Source: Spinacia oleracea
Lineage: Eukaryota > Streptophyta > Magnoliopsida > Caryophyllales > Amaranthaceae
Direction: 5' to 3'
Assembly: GCF_020520425.1 (NCBI RefSeq)
Contig: NC_079491.1
Location: 47,854,027 to 47,918,026, forward strand
DNA: 64,000 bases
The position numbers were made by a program, and so were the translations under genes. Positions within the stretch are counted from its first letter, which is position 1, and each line of letters starts with the position of its first letter. Positions 31,040 to 41,748 of the stretch are shown in pieces. The notes beneath the pieces are model-generated. The model saw only the letters and a list, made by a program, of their open reading frames with translations, made no database searches and was not told the DNA's origin.

Positions 31040-31490
31040 AGCATACAGAAGGATATCAGATCAGTGCAGATATCACAGATCAGATCAGCACTGATCAGTG
31101 CAGATCAGATCAGCACTGATCTGCACTGATCAGATCAGCACAGATCAGCACAGATCAGTGCTGATCAGATCTGCACTGATCAGTGCTGATCTGATCTGTG
31201 ATATCTGCACTTCTCTGTTCTGCACTGATCTGATCAGCACTGATCTGTGCTGATCTGATCTGCACTGATCAGTGCAGATCAGATCAGCACAGATCAGTGC
31301 TGATCAGATCAGCACAGATCAGTGCAGAACAGATCAGCACAGATCAGTGCAGAACAGATCAGCACAGATCAGTGCTGATCTGATCTGCACAGATCAGTGC
31401 AGAACAGATCAGCACAGATCAGTGCAGAACAGATCAGCACAAATCAGTGCTGATCTGATCTGCACTGATCTGTGCTGACCTGATCTGCAA
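31040..31490. repeat. Self-complementary GATC-rich repeat array 1
   Basis: Repeats built from GATCAGTGCAGATCAGATC and GATCTGTGCTGATC occur in both orientations, in part with a 25-bp period (31315-31445). The array can fold extensively on itself. The long QIRSAQISADQ-type ORF here is produced by the repeat. Confidence 0.85.
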
Positions 31491-31884
31491 TGTTCCCCCC
31501 TTGTTGATTTTGTTCGAATTATAACAATATGACTGTTGCATCTGCAGCTTGAGACAGGTAGTCAGGTAAGTCCATTTTTTTAAAGTGAAACCATAGAGGA
31601 ACAATTGACACTATTTTAACCAAATATTTGGTTAATAAAATTTCATCAAGGATTTGCAGATGCTAGTTTTATGGCAGTCAGAAGAGATAAATCAAGGTCA
31701 ATTTTGAAACAACAGCAACTAACAGTACCACTCCCCACCAATTTTAAGTCTCTAGTTTGTGCAAAGGGGATCATGCAAAAGAGATGGCACTAATTGAAGA
31801 ATGAACGAGAAATTTAAGTGTAAATATGTCAAAGCTCAACATAATGGAAAATCAATAAGAACAGCATAGAGAGAAAGAAATTTA

Positions 31885-32187
31885 GGGGCTGTTTGGTTCC
31901 CCAGACTTCCCCCTGGACTTGGATTCCCCCAAATTTCTATCAGTCTCTCATTGGTCAATGACTCAATGGTCACCACCATCATCCCAAATCAATCCACCCC
32001 ACCCCACCATCACCTCACCACCACTATCACCGTCACCTCACTAGTCACCACTAAAGCAACTCTCACTTCCACCCACCATGGATACATCACCAGAAAAACC
32101 AACCTTCACATCCCTTCCTTGATCCATTTCACCCCTTTTCCCTCTTTTTATTCCTCTCCGCTTTTTGTTAGGGACCAAAACATCGCT
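31885..32187. mobile_element. Probable PIF/Harbinger-like MITE
   Basis: The left end GGGGCTGTTTGGTTCCC follows TTA. The right end '...agggaccaaaacatcgct' is an imperfect complement and is followed by TTA. Length about 303 bp, no gene. TTA target duplication and the GGGGCTGTTTGGTT end are usual for this group, but the right TIR is poor. Confidence 0.45.
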
Positions 32188-32319
32188 TTACAATGTAATT
32201 GAACAATTGATAGAATACTAAGTTGACACATGCTCCGGCCTTCAAAGAATCAAATCATATCAAAGAATTTGAACTCTATAGCAGCAACAAGCCAACAAGC
32301 ATGAAAAATTATATATGTG

Positions 32320-32640
32320 GAATGCACTGATCTGTGCAGATCTGATCAGCATAGATCAGTGCTGATCAGATCAGCACTGATCTGTGCTGATCTGTTCTGC
32401 ACTGATCTGTGCTGATCTGATCTGCACAAATCAGTGCAGATCAGATCAGCACTGATCTGTGCTGATCTGTTCTGCACTGATCAGATCTGCAGAACAGATC
32501 AGCACAGATCAGTGCTGATCTGATCTGCACTGATCTGTGCAGATCAGATCAGCACAGATCAGTGCAGAACAGATCAACACAGATCAGTGCTACCCTCATC
32601 TGATCTGCATTGATCTGTGCTGATCTGATCTGCAATGTTC
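32320..32640. repeat. Self-complementary GATC-rich repeat array 2
   Basis: Same unit types as 31040-31490, again in both orientations. Confidence 0.85.
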
Positions 32641-32889
32641 TTTGTCATTCTTGGTGTGTTTGTTGAGGCAATATGAGAATGCAGGGCAGCTAACTCATTC
32701 TATAAACAAGTTCTATTAATCTAGTATAGTACGGAGTAGTATGTAAGTTAGATCGTAAAATGAAATTATGTAATTGAGTTTCACTTAAACTCAAGCAACA
32801 ATGATTAAGAAACTTAATGAGGAAATCTGACAATCTCACTTCTCTTATATCATGAAATCATATACTCATATGAGATAAGTCTAGAAAAC

Positions 32890-34400
32890 ACCACTTATGC
32901 TAAAATGAGGCATTTTCGCTCCCAGCTATGAACTAACGAACATAAGGACTCATTTTAACCTTTTAAATGATTAATATGATTAATTTTAACTTTCCAAGAC
33001 TCGATCCGATCTATTTATTCACATTAGAGACTTGTTTGGTCGTTGTGGTTCATATTTATGATAAAATGAGGCATTTTTGCTCCCAACTATGAACTAAAGA
33101 ACCTAAGAACTCATTTTTAGGCTAATATGACACTTTCGCTCCCAACTTTGAACTAACAAACCTAAACACTCATTTTAATCCTTTTAAATGATTAATATGA
33201 TTAGTTTTAACTTTCCTAGACTCAATCCAATCAATTTATGCCATTTGAGACTTGTTTGGTCGTTATGGTTCATATTTATGCTAAAATAAGACATTTTCGC
33301 TCCCAACTTTGAACTAACAAACCTAAACACTCATTTTAATCCTATTACATGACTAATATGCATAGTTTTAAGTTTCTAAAACTCATTCCAACCTATTTAT
33401 GCACATTTAAGGCTCGTTGGGTCGTTATAGGTCATATATAGAGCTAAAATGACATTTCCGCTCCCAACTTTGAACTAAAGAACCTAAACACTCATTTTAA
33501 TCCTATTACATGACTAATATGCATAGTTTTAAGTTTCTAAAACTCATTCCAACCTATTTATGCACATTTAAGGCTCGTTGGGTCGTTAAAGGTCATATAT
33601 AGAGCTAAAATGACATTTCCGCTCCCAACTTTGAACTAAAGAACCTAAACACTCATTTTAATCCTATTACATGACTAATATGCATAGTTTTAAGTTTCTA
33701 AAACTCATTCCAACCTATTTATGCACATTTAAGGCTCGTTGGGTCGTTAAAGGTCATATATAGAGCTAAAATGACATTTCCGCTCCCAACTTTGAACTAA
33801 AGAACCTAAACACTCATTTTAATCCTATTACATGACTAATATGCATAGTTTTAAGTTTCTAAAACTCATTCCAACCTATTTATGCACATTTAAGGCTCGT
33901 TGGGTCGTTAAAGGTCATATATAGAGCTAAAATGACATTTTCGCTCCCAACTTTGAACTAAAGAACCTAAACACTCATTTTAATCCTATTACATGACTAA
34001 TATGCATAGTTTTAAGTTTCTAAAACTCATTCCAACCTATTTATGCACATTTATGGCTCGTTGGGTCGTTATAGGTCATATATAGAGCTAAAATGACATT
34101 TTCGCTCCCAACTTTGAACTAAAGAACCTAATGACTCATTTTATTCTTATTACATGACTAATATGCATAGTTTTAAGTTTCTAAAACTCATTCGAACCTA
34201 TTCATGCACATTTATGGCTCGTTGGGTCGTTATATGTCATATATAGAGCTAAAATGACATTTCCGCTCCCAACTTTGAACTAAAGAACCTAAACACTCAT
34301 TTTAATCCTTTTAAATGATTAATATGATTAGTTTTAACTTACCTAGACTCAATTCAATCAATTTATGCCATTTGAGACTTGTTTGGTAGTTATGGTTCAT
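32890..34400. repeat. 161-bp tandem repeat array inside CACTA-2
   Basis: 'gacattttcgctccc' or 'gacatttccgctccc' recurs at 33451, 33612, 33773, 33934, 34095 and 34256, exactly 161 bp apart. Diverged units extend left to about 32890 and right to 34400. Central units differ at only a few positions, so they were amplified recently. Confidence 0.92.
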
Positions 34401-34881
34401 ATTTATGCTAATTTAGTCAACTAAGGTCAATTTAGGTCAGTTTATTCAACTAAGGTCAATTTAAGCCCGCTCGTTTTGATTTAGGTCATTCTAGCTCAAG
34501 ATTAGGAGACATGTTAATTAGCGCAACACTAGGAGAAAACGCACAACTCACCAAAAGTAAATACGTGCTTTATTTTCCGATTCTGAGAACTTCTGAAAAG
34601 ACACAAATCACCGAAAGCTTCTGAAAATTTCTGACTCGGGGATCTCAAGTCATCTGCACAGAAAGTTAGAAAACTTTGGTCAGGAACAAAAGTAAGATGT
34701 GGAAGTACAGTAAGAATTAAAGAAAGCTAGAAAAGTATAATCATGAACACAATGGAAGTATAAAATAAGAATTAAAGATGTGGAAGTACAAACTACACCT
34801 TCCTAAATGCTAGAAAAGATACATTTAATCTGATATTCAGTTAGCTAGAATTACCTATTCCCAGAAGCCAACTCATCTTAT
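34401..34881 (-). other. Noncoding spacer 3' of the CACTA-2 transposase
   Basis: AT-rich, with 'ggtcaattta' repeats at its start. No gene is seen. Confidence 0.5.
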
Positions 34882-37800
34882 TCATTTACGGTTTACAACC
34901 CAAATTCCTTCCCTATGATCTGTGCGCATATGATTAGTATTATTTGCATCTTCCTCCTCCGGTAACGGTTGAACAGCCGTTGGTAACAGGGGTGTTTCAT
35001 CGTACTTGTCATACTCATCTTCATCCACAACATCATCAATACCCAGAATATTTCTCTTGCCTTGGGCAACTGCACGCCATATAGGATCAACATTGTCTAC
35101 CACATAGAAAATTTGCTTAGCTTGTGATGCTAGAATGAATGGCTCGTCACTATCACTTAATCGATCAAAGTTAACCAATGTTAAACCAGGAAAAATTTCA
35201 TCTTGTTTCACCCCATTATGGTTGTTGGCCCACTTGCACCGGAATACAGGGATCGTAAATTTGTTGTAATCAAGCTCCCATATTTCTTCGATAACACCAT
35301 AATATGATTGTGTCGCATCAACCGGTCTTCTATCCTTGGCGCTTGCATAGACCCTAGATGCTGCAACATGCTTCACTCCACTATTCTGCACCACACTCTT
35401 TTCATCTTGTCTTCTAGTGTAGAATGTGAACCCATTGATATCATACCCTTCATAAGACAGAACACATAGTCGAGGACCTCGAGCTAACCACTGGACCATT
35501 TCAGAAACATCTAGATTTTTTTTCATTTCCTCGGCTACTTCCTTCTTAAACCAATCAACAAATGTGCGATTATGTTCTTGCATCAACGCTCTTTCCTTCA
35601 ACTTAGGATTCTTTTGTTGCAATTCTAGCAAATGCTTATCTATGTAAGGATTGACCTCGGTAAGATGCTGCAACACACAAAGATGTGCCTTATTCTTCCT
35701 TTCAGATGGAGGCGAGATCACATTTTTACCAATTACCCCATGCCCTTCAAGCCTCCCTGCATGACGAGATTTTGGAAGACCTATTTGCTCAAGCCTTGTT
35801 AAGAATTCAGCTACATATTGAGATATCTCTTCCTCAAGGACTCCCCGAATGATACTACCCTCCGGCCTTGCCCGATTCTTTGTTTTGTCCTTTAAATGCC
35901 CAAAAAATCTCTCAAAAGGATACATCCATCTTAAGAACACCGGACCACATAACTTGATTTCTCGAACTAAATGGACAATTAAGTGCACCATAATATCAAA
36001 GAAAGATGGTGGAAAGTACATTTCAAATCGACACAAAGTTTCAACAATATCATTGTGCAAAGAATCTAATTTCTCCGGATCAATCACTTTAGCACATATA
36101 GAATTGAAAAACACACAAAGTTTTGTTATAACATGTCTCACGTGTTTCGGCAATATCCCACGAAGTGCAATTGGCAAAAACACATTAATCATTACATGGC
36201 AATCATGAGACTTCATACCAACCAACCTAAGGTCCGAGAGAGATACTAGGCGCTTTACATTCGACGAATATCCCGAGGGAACCTTAATTCCATGTAAGCA
36301 CTCACAAAACTGCTTCTTCTCCTTTCTTGACATTGTGTAACACGCTGGAGGCAGATAAGTCTTAGTACCACCCGCACCAGATTTTTCAACAGGCCACAAA
36401 TCTGGTCGAATATTCCTCTTTTTCATATCTTTCCGCACATTCTCATTGTCCTTAGTCTTTCCAGGCATGTTTAGCAAAGTCCCAATGATAGCATCGCACA
36501 CATTTTTCTCAATGTGCATTACATCGAGACAATGCCTAACCGACAAATCTCTCCAGTAGGGAAGATCCCATAATGGAGATACTTTCTTCCACAAAACACC
36601 CTTTTTAGACTTGGACTTGTAGCACTTGCCGTATTTGGTTTCAACATTTTTTATTCGTTCATAAACCTGTGATCCTGTCAAAGGCGTACGAGCTACTCTT
36701 TCCTCGGTGAACCCATTGAATTCTTTCTTCTTCTTACGATAAGGGTGATATCGACTGAGGTGCTTCCTGAAATCTGGGTAAACATTTTTCTTGAAATTAT
36801 GCAACCATGTGGGCTTCATGTCCTCTTCACATATAGGGCATGCTTGTTCTCCTTTGGTTTTGTATCCAGACAAGTTTCCATATGCCGGAAAATCATTTAT
36901 GGTACAAAAAACCATAGCTCGCAATGTAAAGCTTGAATTGGTGTGTGCATCGAACATTGAAACACCTTCATTCCACAATAATTTCAAATCATCTATGAGT
37001 GGAGCCAGGTACACATCTATGTCATTTCCAGGTTGCTTAGGCCCTGAGATGAGGAGTGATAACATGATATGCTTCCGCTTCATACACAGCCATGGAGGAA
37101 GATTATAAATTGCTAGAAGAACCGGCCATGTGCTATGTTGACTGCTTAGAGTTCCATATGGATTCACACCATCTGCACATAAAGCAAGCCTTAGATTTCT
37201 AACCTCCTTACCAAATTCAGGATATTTCTTATCAATATTTCTCCATTGAACAGAATCTGCAGGATGTCGAAGGAGTCCATCTTTCTTCCTCACTTCCGCA
37301 TGCCACCTTAAGTTTTTTGCTTGTTTCTTCAATGAAAACATACGCTCAAACCTAGGTATGATTGGAAGATACCACAAAGACTTAGCAGGCGGGCCCCTCT
37401 TAGCTGAATTTGCCCCTTTGCGTTTGTAACGAGATGCGCCGCATGTTGGACACTCATCCAAATGTTCATGCTCTTTTCTGTAAAGGATACAATCATTTGG
37501 GCAAGCATCTATCTTGTCGACCTCTAAGCCTAAGGGACACATCAATTTCCTGGCATAATAGGTAGAGGTGGGGATATCATTCCCTTCCGGCAAAAATTCA
37601 CCTACCCACTCCAATAAGGTGTCAAAGTGTTCATCTCTCCAACCACCTTTACATTTGAGGTTGTAAAGTATTGACACACATTCCAACTTGCTGAATTTTG
37701 TACAACCGGGATACAATGGAGTTTCAGCAGCCTTTGATACTTGTTCGAACATCTGAGGTCGTTCGTCCAAGTGATCTTTCAGCCCATCCATCATCTCATT

Positions 37801-38154
37801 TATTTCATCATCTTCTTCCTCATCATCATCCGTCTCATTATTCTCATAAATATCATCATCACTCTCATTACTCTGAACATCAAATTCATGGACACTAGAA
37901 CTTGGACGATCAGGTATTGTTTCACCATGCCAAAACCAAACATGGTAATCTTGCTTAAACCCACGGCGAAATAAATGATCCTCAATTTCATCAATGTCAC
38001 CTAACCGCTTGATATTGTTACAATCACGGCAGGGACAATAGATTTTTTCGGCTTTTGTACTCCGTTGGTGTGCTAAAGCACATCTAATGAACTCTGCGAC
38101 CCCACTCAAGTATTCTGCCGTAGTATGGTCACCATACATCCAACGACGACTCAT
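34882..38154 (-). CDS. TNP2-type CACTA transposase
   Basis: The start is taken at MSRRWMYGDHTTAEYL (ATG 38154), the usual N terminus; the frame is open 10 codons further up. It encodes about 1090 residues, a normal length, with no internal stop. In order: transposase-associated domain ('FIRCALAHQRSTKAEKIYCP', 'CRDCNN'); TNP2 core ('LISGPKQPGNDIDVYLAPLI', 'CPICEEDMKPTW', 'RHCLDVMHIEKNVCDAI'); DUF4218 ('HDCHVMINVFLPIALRGILP', 'PFERFFGHLKDK'); DUF4216 near the C terminus ('YYGVIEEIWELDYNKFTIPV', 'FRCKW'). It should cut and join the CACTA ends after binding subterminal repeats. The ends of CACTA-1 and CACTA-2 are alike, so it could mobilise both. Confidence 0.92.
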   Translation of the reverse strand: MSRRWMYGDHTTAEYLSGVAEFIRCALAHQRSTKAEKIYCPCRDCNNIKRLGDIDEIEDHLFRRGFKQDYHVWFWHGETIPDRPSSSVHEFDVQSNESDDDIYENNETDDDEEEDDEINEMMDGLKDHLDERPQMFEQVSKAAETPLYPGCTKFSKLECVSILYNLKCKGGWRDEHFDTLLEWVGEFLPEGNDIPTSTYYARKLMCPLGLEVDKIDACPNDCILYRKEHEHLDECPTCGASRYKRKGANSAKRGPPAKSLWYLPIIPRFERMFSLKKQAKNLRWHAEVRKKDGLLRHPADSVQWRNIDKKYPEFGKEVRNLRLALCADGVNPYGTLSSQHSTWPVLLAIYNLPPWLCMKRKHIMLSLLISGPKQPGNDIDVYLAPLIDDLKLLWNEGVSMFDAHTNSSFTLRAMVFCTINDFPAYGNLSGYKTKGEQACPICEEDMKPTWLHNFKKNVYPDFRKHLSRYHPYRKKKKEFNGFTEERVARTPLTGSQVYERIKNVETKYGKCYKSKSKKGVLWKKVSPLWDLPYWRDLSVRHCLDVMHIEKNVCDAIIGTLLNMPGKTKDNENVRKDMKKRNIRPDLWPVEKSGAGGTKTYLPPACYTMSRKEKKQFCECLHGIKVPSGYSSNVKRLVSLSDLRLVGMKSHDCHVMINVFLPIALRGILPKHVRHVITKLCVFFNSICAKVIDPEKLDSLHNDIVETLCRFEMYFPPSFFDIMVHLIVHLVREIKLCGPVFLRWMYPFERFFGHLKDKTKNRARPEGSIIRGVLEEEISQYVAEFLTRLEQIGLPKSRHAGRLEGHGVIGKNVISPPSERKNKAHLCVLQHLTEVNPYIDKHLLELQQKNPKLKERALMQEHNRTFVDWFKKEVAEEMKKNLDVSEMVQWLARGPRLCVLSYEGYDINGFTFYTRRQDEKSVVQNSGVKHVAASRVYASAKDRRPVDATQSYYGVIEEIWELDYNKFTIPVFRCKWANNHNGVKQDEIFPGLTLVNFDRLSDSDEPFILASQAKQIFYVVDNVDPIWRAVAQGKRNILGIDDVVDEDEYDKYDETPLLPTAVQPLPEEEDANNTNHMRTDHREGIWVVNRK

Positions 38155-39659
38155 TACTAATAACAACAACAAAAGGTTCCACACATAAACACATATATTA
38201 AGAAGTCACAAAATCATTAAGAAGTTCCGCAAATCTTTGGTTACATCATTTAAGTTTATCAATGCTTCACTGAAGTGATATTAGAAGTCCAAAAACAGTC
38301 CTAATAAGTAAAACGGAATGGATACTTAAGCATAGAATACTAATGTACACGTTTTATTATTACACTTACTATACTTATCCAAATTTTATTTATCGTAAAA
38401 ATGATATGCACTTACTGTACTATTGATTTCAACTTTCAAAAGAGGAAAAGAGAAATTTTATGAAGATAATTAGATATATCAATACCTTATGCAATTGTTG
38501 AAATTCGAACAAGCACGATGATAGATTATGCTGGCAGTACGATCATCGCCCCTCTCTTCAACCATATGCGTATCTACCCATCTTCACAATTAACTGCAAA
38601 TAAAAGAAATAATTGAAAAACAGCCAAAAAAATCAAAATAAAAACGAAAATCAAAACGAAAATCAAAACGAAAATCAAAACGAAAATCAAAACGAAAATC
38701 AAACGAAAATAGTTCGAGGGCCAAATTCAGATATTTCTCATAGAATGCATGTAACAGGAAATTAACTATCTACCACATCACCACGTAGCAATCACATTAT
38801 TCAAGTTATTGGCATTAACGCAGCATTCAAGTGCGGAACTAAGTGCTTACGTAACCTCGGGGAAGGAAGAAGGGTAATGCCAGAATAAAATCCTGTAACC
38901 TCGGGGAAGGAAGAAGGGAACTAAGGGCCTGATACTACTGATCTAAGTGATGTATTCAACACTTTGAGCATACTTGGAAATTAAAAAAATTAAAAAAAAA
39001 AAAGGTAATCCAAAAGCCTCTTGGAAATCAGCAAAATAACATCCAAACAACAGTCTGAAGGGGTGAGTAGCAGTCAGCAACAGCCTTAGGCCATTCCCCA
39101 TTACTTGGAAACATAGTGGCTGTGTGCTTTTTAAAGAAATAGATCTATACTCGGAAACATAGCAATCCCCATTTACTTCGTTGGGTCGTTAAGTTTCAAA
39201 AACGAAAATCAAAACGAAAATCAAAACGAAAATCAAAAACGAAAATCAAAAACAATAATCAAAACGAAAATCAAAAACTAAAATTGAACCCTAATCTGAA
39301 AACGAAAATAAAAAACGAAAATAAAAATTGAACACACCATACCACCGGAACCACGACGCCGAGCAACCACCGGAACCACGACGCGACGGGGAGATGCTGA
39401 ACCACGGAACCAAGACAGCGACGCAGGGCTGAACCACGGAACCACGGAATCAAGACAGCGACGCAGGGCTGAACCACGACGCGACGGGGAGATGAGCAAC
39501 CAACGGAACCAAGACAGCGACGCAGGGCTGAGCAACTCTTGGGTTCGACGGCGACGCGAGCTGAGTTCGACGGCGACCTTGGATAAGCTTGGAGCTATAG
39601 CAGAGAAGGAACAGAGATATGATTGAGCGCGGTTTGTACGTTGCAACTAGGAAAGTAAA
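38155..39659 (-). other. 5' region of CACTA-2
   Basis: No gene is supported. It contains 'gaaaatcaaaac' repeats (38640-38710, again 39200-39290), a duplicated 'gtaacctcggggaaggaaga' (38849 and 38897) and direct repeats around 'accaagacagcgacgcaggg' (39410-39540). The Ser/Arg-rich frames at 39271-39646 are likely products of these repeats. Confidence 0.5.
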
Positions 39660-39890
39660 AATTTTAATTTGAAACGCGGACTTGTTGCAGCGGGCATTAA
39701 CATGTACGCTGCAATAACTACGGTTTGTTGCTGCGGGCTTTTATTTTGTACGCTGCAACAAACGCATTTGTTGCGAACAACTAAAATGTACGCTGCGATA
39801 ACCCTTTAAAGGGTTTGACCCGCGTTGACCGACTGGTTGTTGAAGCGTATTTATACTTGTACGCTGCAACAAGGGGGCTGCAACAGGGGT
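39660..39890. repeat. 5' subterminal repeats of CACTA-2
   Basis: 'tgcagcg(t/g)(a/g)c' and 'gtacgctgcaa' units. The last 120 bp match the 5' end of CACTA-1, including 'cgcgttgacc' and 'caacaagggggctgcaac'. Confidence 0.8.
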
Positions 39891-39904
39891 TTTTTCTACT
39901 AGTG

Positions 39905-40922
39905 TGGTGGTGAAACCGGGATTCCGGGGAATCAAGTATCGGACGCGAGGAGTCCAAGAGGTGAGGGATTGGTCGGGAAGACTACACCAATCAACCGTCT
40001 TCACAATCCAAATAAAACGATCCTCGTCGACCGTGTATGAAAGCCATTTGGAATTGTACATTACCTGGATGTTCAAGAACTCGCCACCGGGAACGGGTTG
40101 CAAGGAATTGAGATCATTCGCATAGGGTTTGCCCGGAAGAGCTCGAACAAGTAGAGTAAGCATGCCCCCAAGAATGATTTCTCCGCGATTCGAGTGGAAA
40201 TTCCGCACCTCGATGATCCGGGAAATGAGCAATTGGCCAAAATCTAAGACTCCCTTGTCCTCCTTTGATGCCAACCACATTCCCCCAAGCTCCGTGCCCG
40301 ACAAGGCACCGGTAGCACCCTTAGAGAAAAGGGCGTAGATGAGGAGGCAGCTCACATAACGGATGGCCAGATGATGGAAAGAAGAAGACTTGGCCGATGC
40401 GGAGAGGAACCTCCCTCTCTCTCCGGTTAGTAATCGCCACCAACTATGTTCATCGTAATCTTCCACACATTTGGTCATAGGGTTGGTGATGAGCCCTTTG
40501 TCCGAATCGATGGAGAAGATATCATTTATATCTTGGTGGGTCAAAGAGTGGTGATTGCCAAAGATTTGAAAGCTCAACTCAATCACTTCATCCCCATCCT
40601 CATCTTGAATAACATTCTTCCTAGCCGAGGCAAGGAACTTCAAGGTTACCCATGTGTATGTTGGCGCGTTGAGTTTCACAAACTCTTCCCAACCGAGCCC
40701 CGAGATCAACTTGTTAACCTCCGTTTCAACCCCCAAAGCTTGAACACTCTCCTTATGGTAGAATTCGGTGGGCTTGATGGCCCTCTTAGACAAAGCCTCG
40801 AAGTATTCCCAAGATCGTTGATCTTGAAATTCAATCCCATAGGTTTCTAGGTCCGAAGGAGCCGGAGCCTTCCTCTTAGATGAAGAGGTGTTAGGACCCT
40901 TCTTTGAACGCTTAGAGGCCAT
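39905..40922 (-). pseudogene. N-terminal part of the extra ORF of element A (Athila ORF1-like)
   Basis: The ATG at 40922 (MASKRSKKGPN) starts a basic N terminus, followed by a globular region with 'EFQDQRSWEYFEALSKRAI', 'LGWEEFVKLNAPTYTWVTLK', 'HHLAIRYVSCLLIYALFSKG' and 'VDEDRFIWIVKTVDWCSLP'. This resembles the Athila ORF1 / plant-transposon structural protein family by general pattern; exact family not confirmed. CACTA-2 cuts it at 39905 and the remainder is at 29100-28268. Function is unknown. Confidence 0.55.
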
Positions 40923-41748
40923 GATGAGCTTAGGCAAAGGAAAATCACAATCAAAGGAAGTAGCAAGGATCAATCCCAAGTAGCCTCAAAAGCTCCAAAT
41001 GCACCAAAGTTCACAAATTAAAAATTCCTCAAAAACCCTAACTTTTGGGGGTTTTTGCAAAATCTGAAGAAAAAAAATTGGGGGTTTAGGGATTTGGATG
41101 ATGAAGATTTTGTGAATTTGACGAGTTTAGAGTGAAATTGGGTGAGAAGAAATGAGTAAGAATGATGTAAGAATGTAGTATGAAGGTAGAAGAGAGGAGG
41201 TTTTTGTGTTTCAGAGAGAGAGAATGTCGAAAAGAAGAATAGAAAATGAAAGGAAGGGGCTCGCGACTTTGAAATAAGCTGAATCAGGAACTACCATCGC
41301 AGGCCTGTGCGATCGAACAGAAATTCTGTGTGATCGCACAGGATGTTGTGCGACCACACAAAAAGTCACTCGACCGCAAAAATTTCTGGCTAGCTACTGA
41401 TCTCAAAACCACCCTTTGTGCGACCGTGTAACAGAACACGATCGCACAAAGGCACCCCTGTGCGATCGAACAAAAAGTTGTGCGATCGCACAGGACCTGA
41501 TTCTGTAGAATTTTACAAGCTTTCCACCTAAAACAAAAATAAAGCTAACAAACAATGGTTAGTACACAAAAACAAATTAATTCTAAGAGTTAGACAACCG
41601 GGTTGCTTCCCGGGTAGCGCTCGTTTAACGTCATTAGCTTGACGAATCCCCCCCAAAAATCATGGGGGGACAAGAGAAAGTACCAATACACGGGTTGCCT
41701 CCTGGTAGCGCTCGTTTAACGTCATTAGCTTGACGAATCCCCCCAAAT
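40923..41748 (-). other. Intergenic part of element A
   Basis: It contains the internal palindrome array (41281-41505) and a tandem duplication of about 60 bp around 'cgctcgtttaacgtcattag' (near 41620 and 41710). No gene is seen. Confidence 0.6.
41281..41505 (-). repeat. Internal TGCGATCGAACA palindrome array of element A
   Basis: About eight copies of 'tgcgatcgaac', 'gatcgcac' and 'gcgaccacac' variants, the same motif family as in LTR A (12740-13200). It lies after the gag-protease gene, as the internal array of element B does. Confidence 0.8.

Larger units (their letters stand above)
29101..39904 (-). mobile_element. CACTA-2: large CACTA (En/Spm) transposon, probably autonomous or nearly so
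   Basis: TIRs CACTAGTAGAAAAAA at both ends, 3-bp target duplication TGG, length 10,804 bp. Genes lie on the minus strand: TNP2-type transposase (38154-34882), then exons of a second ORF (30957-29758) ending in a Ulp1-like Cys box. Between them lie a 161-bp tandem array, two GATC-rich arrays and a probable MITE. Subterminal repeats occur at both ends. It interrupts the extra ORF of element A. Confidence 0.93.

Noticed and set aside
31272-31478. Open frame encoding a regular QIRSAQISADQ-type peptide
   Set aside because: It is a direct product of the 25-bp GATC repeat array. Neighbouring repeats give the same effect in other frames.
33070-34400. Centromeric satellite array
   Set aside because: The 161-bp units lie wholly within CACTA-2 between its two gene blocks and number only about eight, so this is an internal element repeat, not a centromere array.
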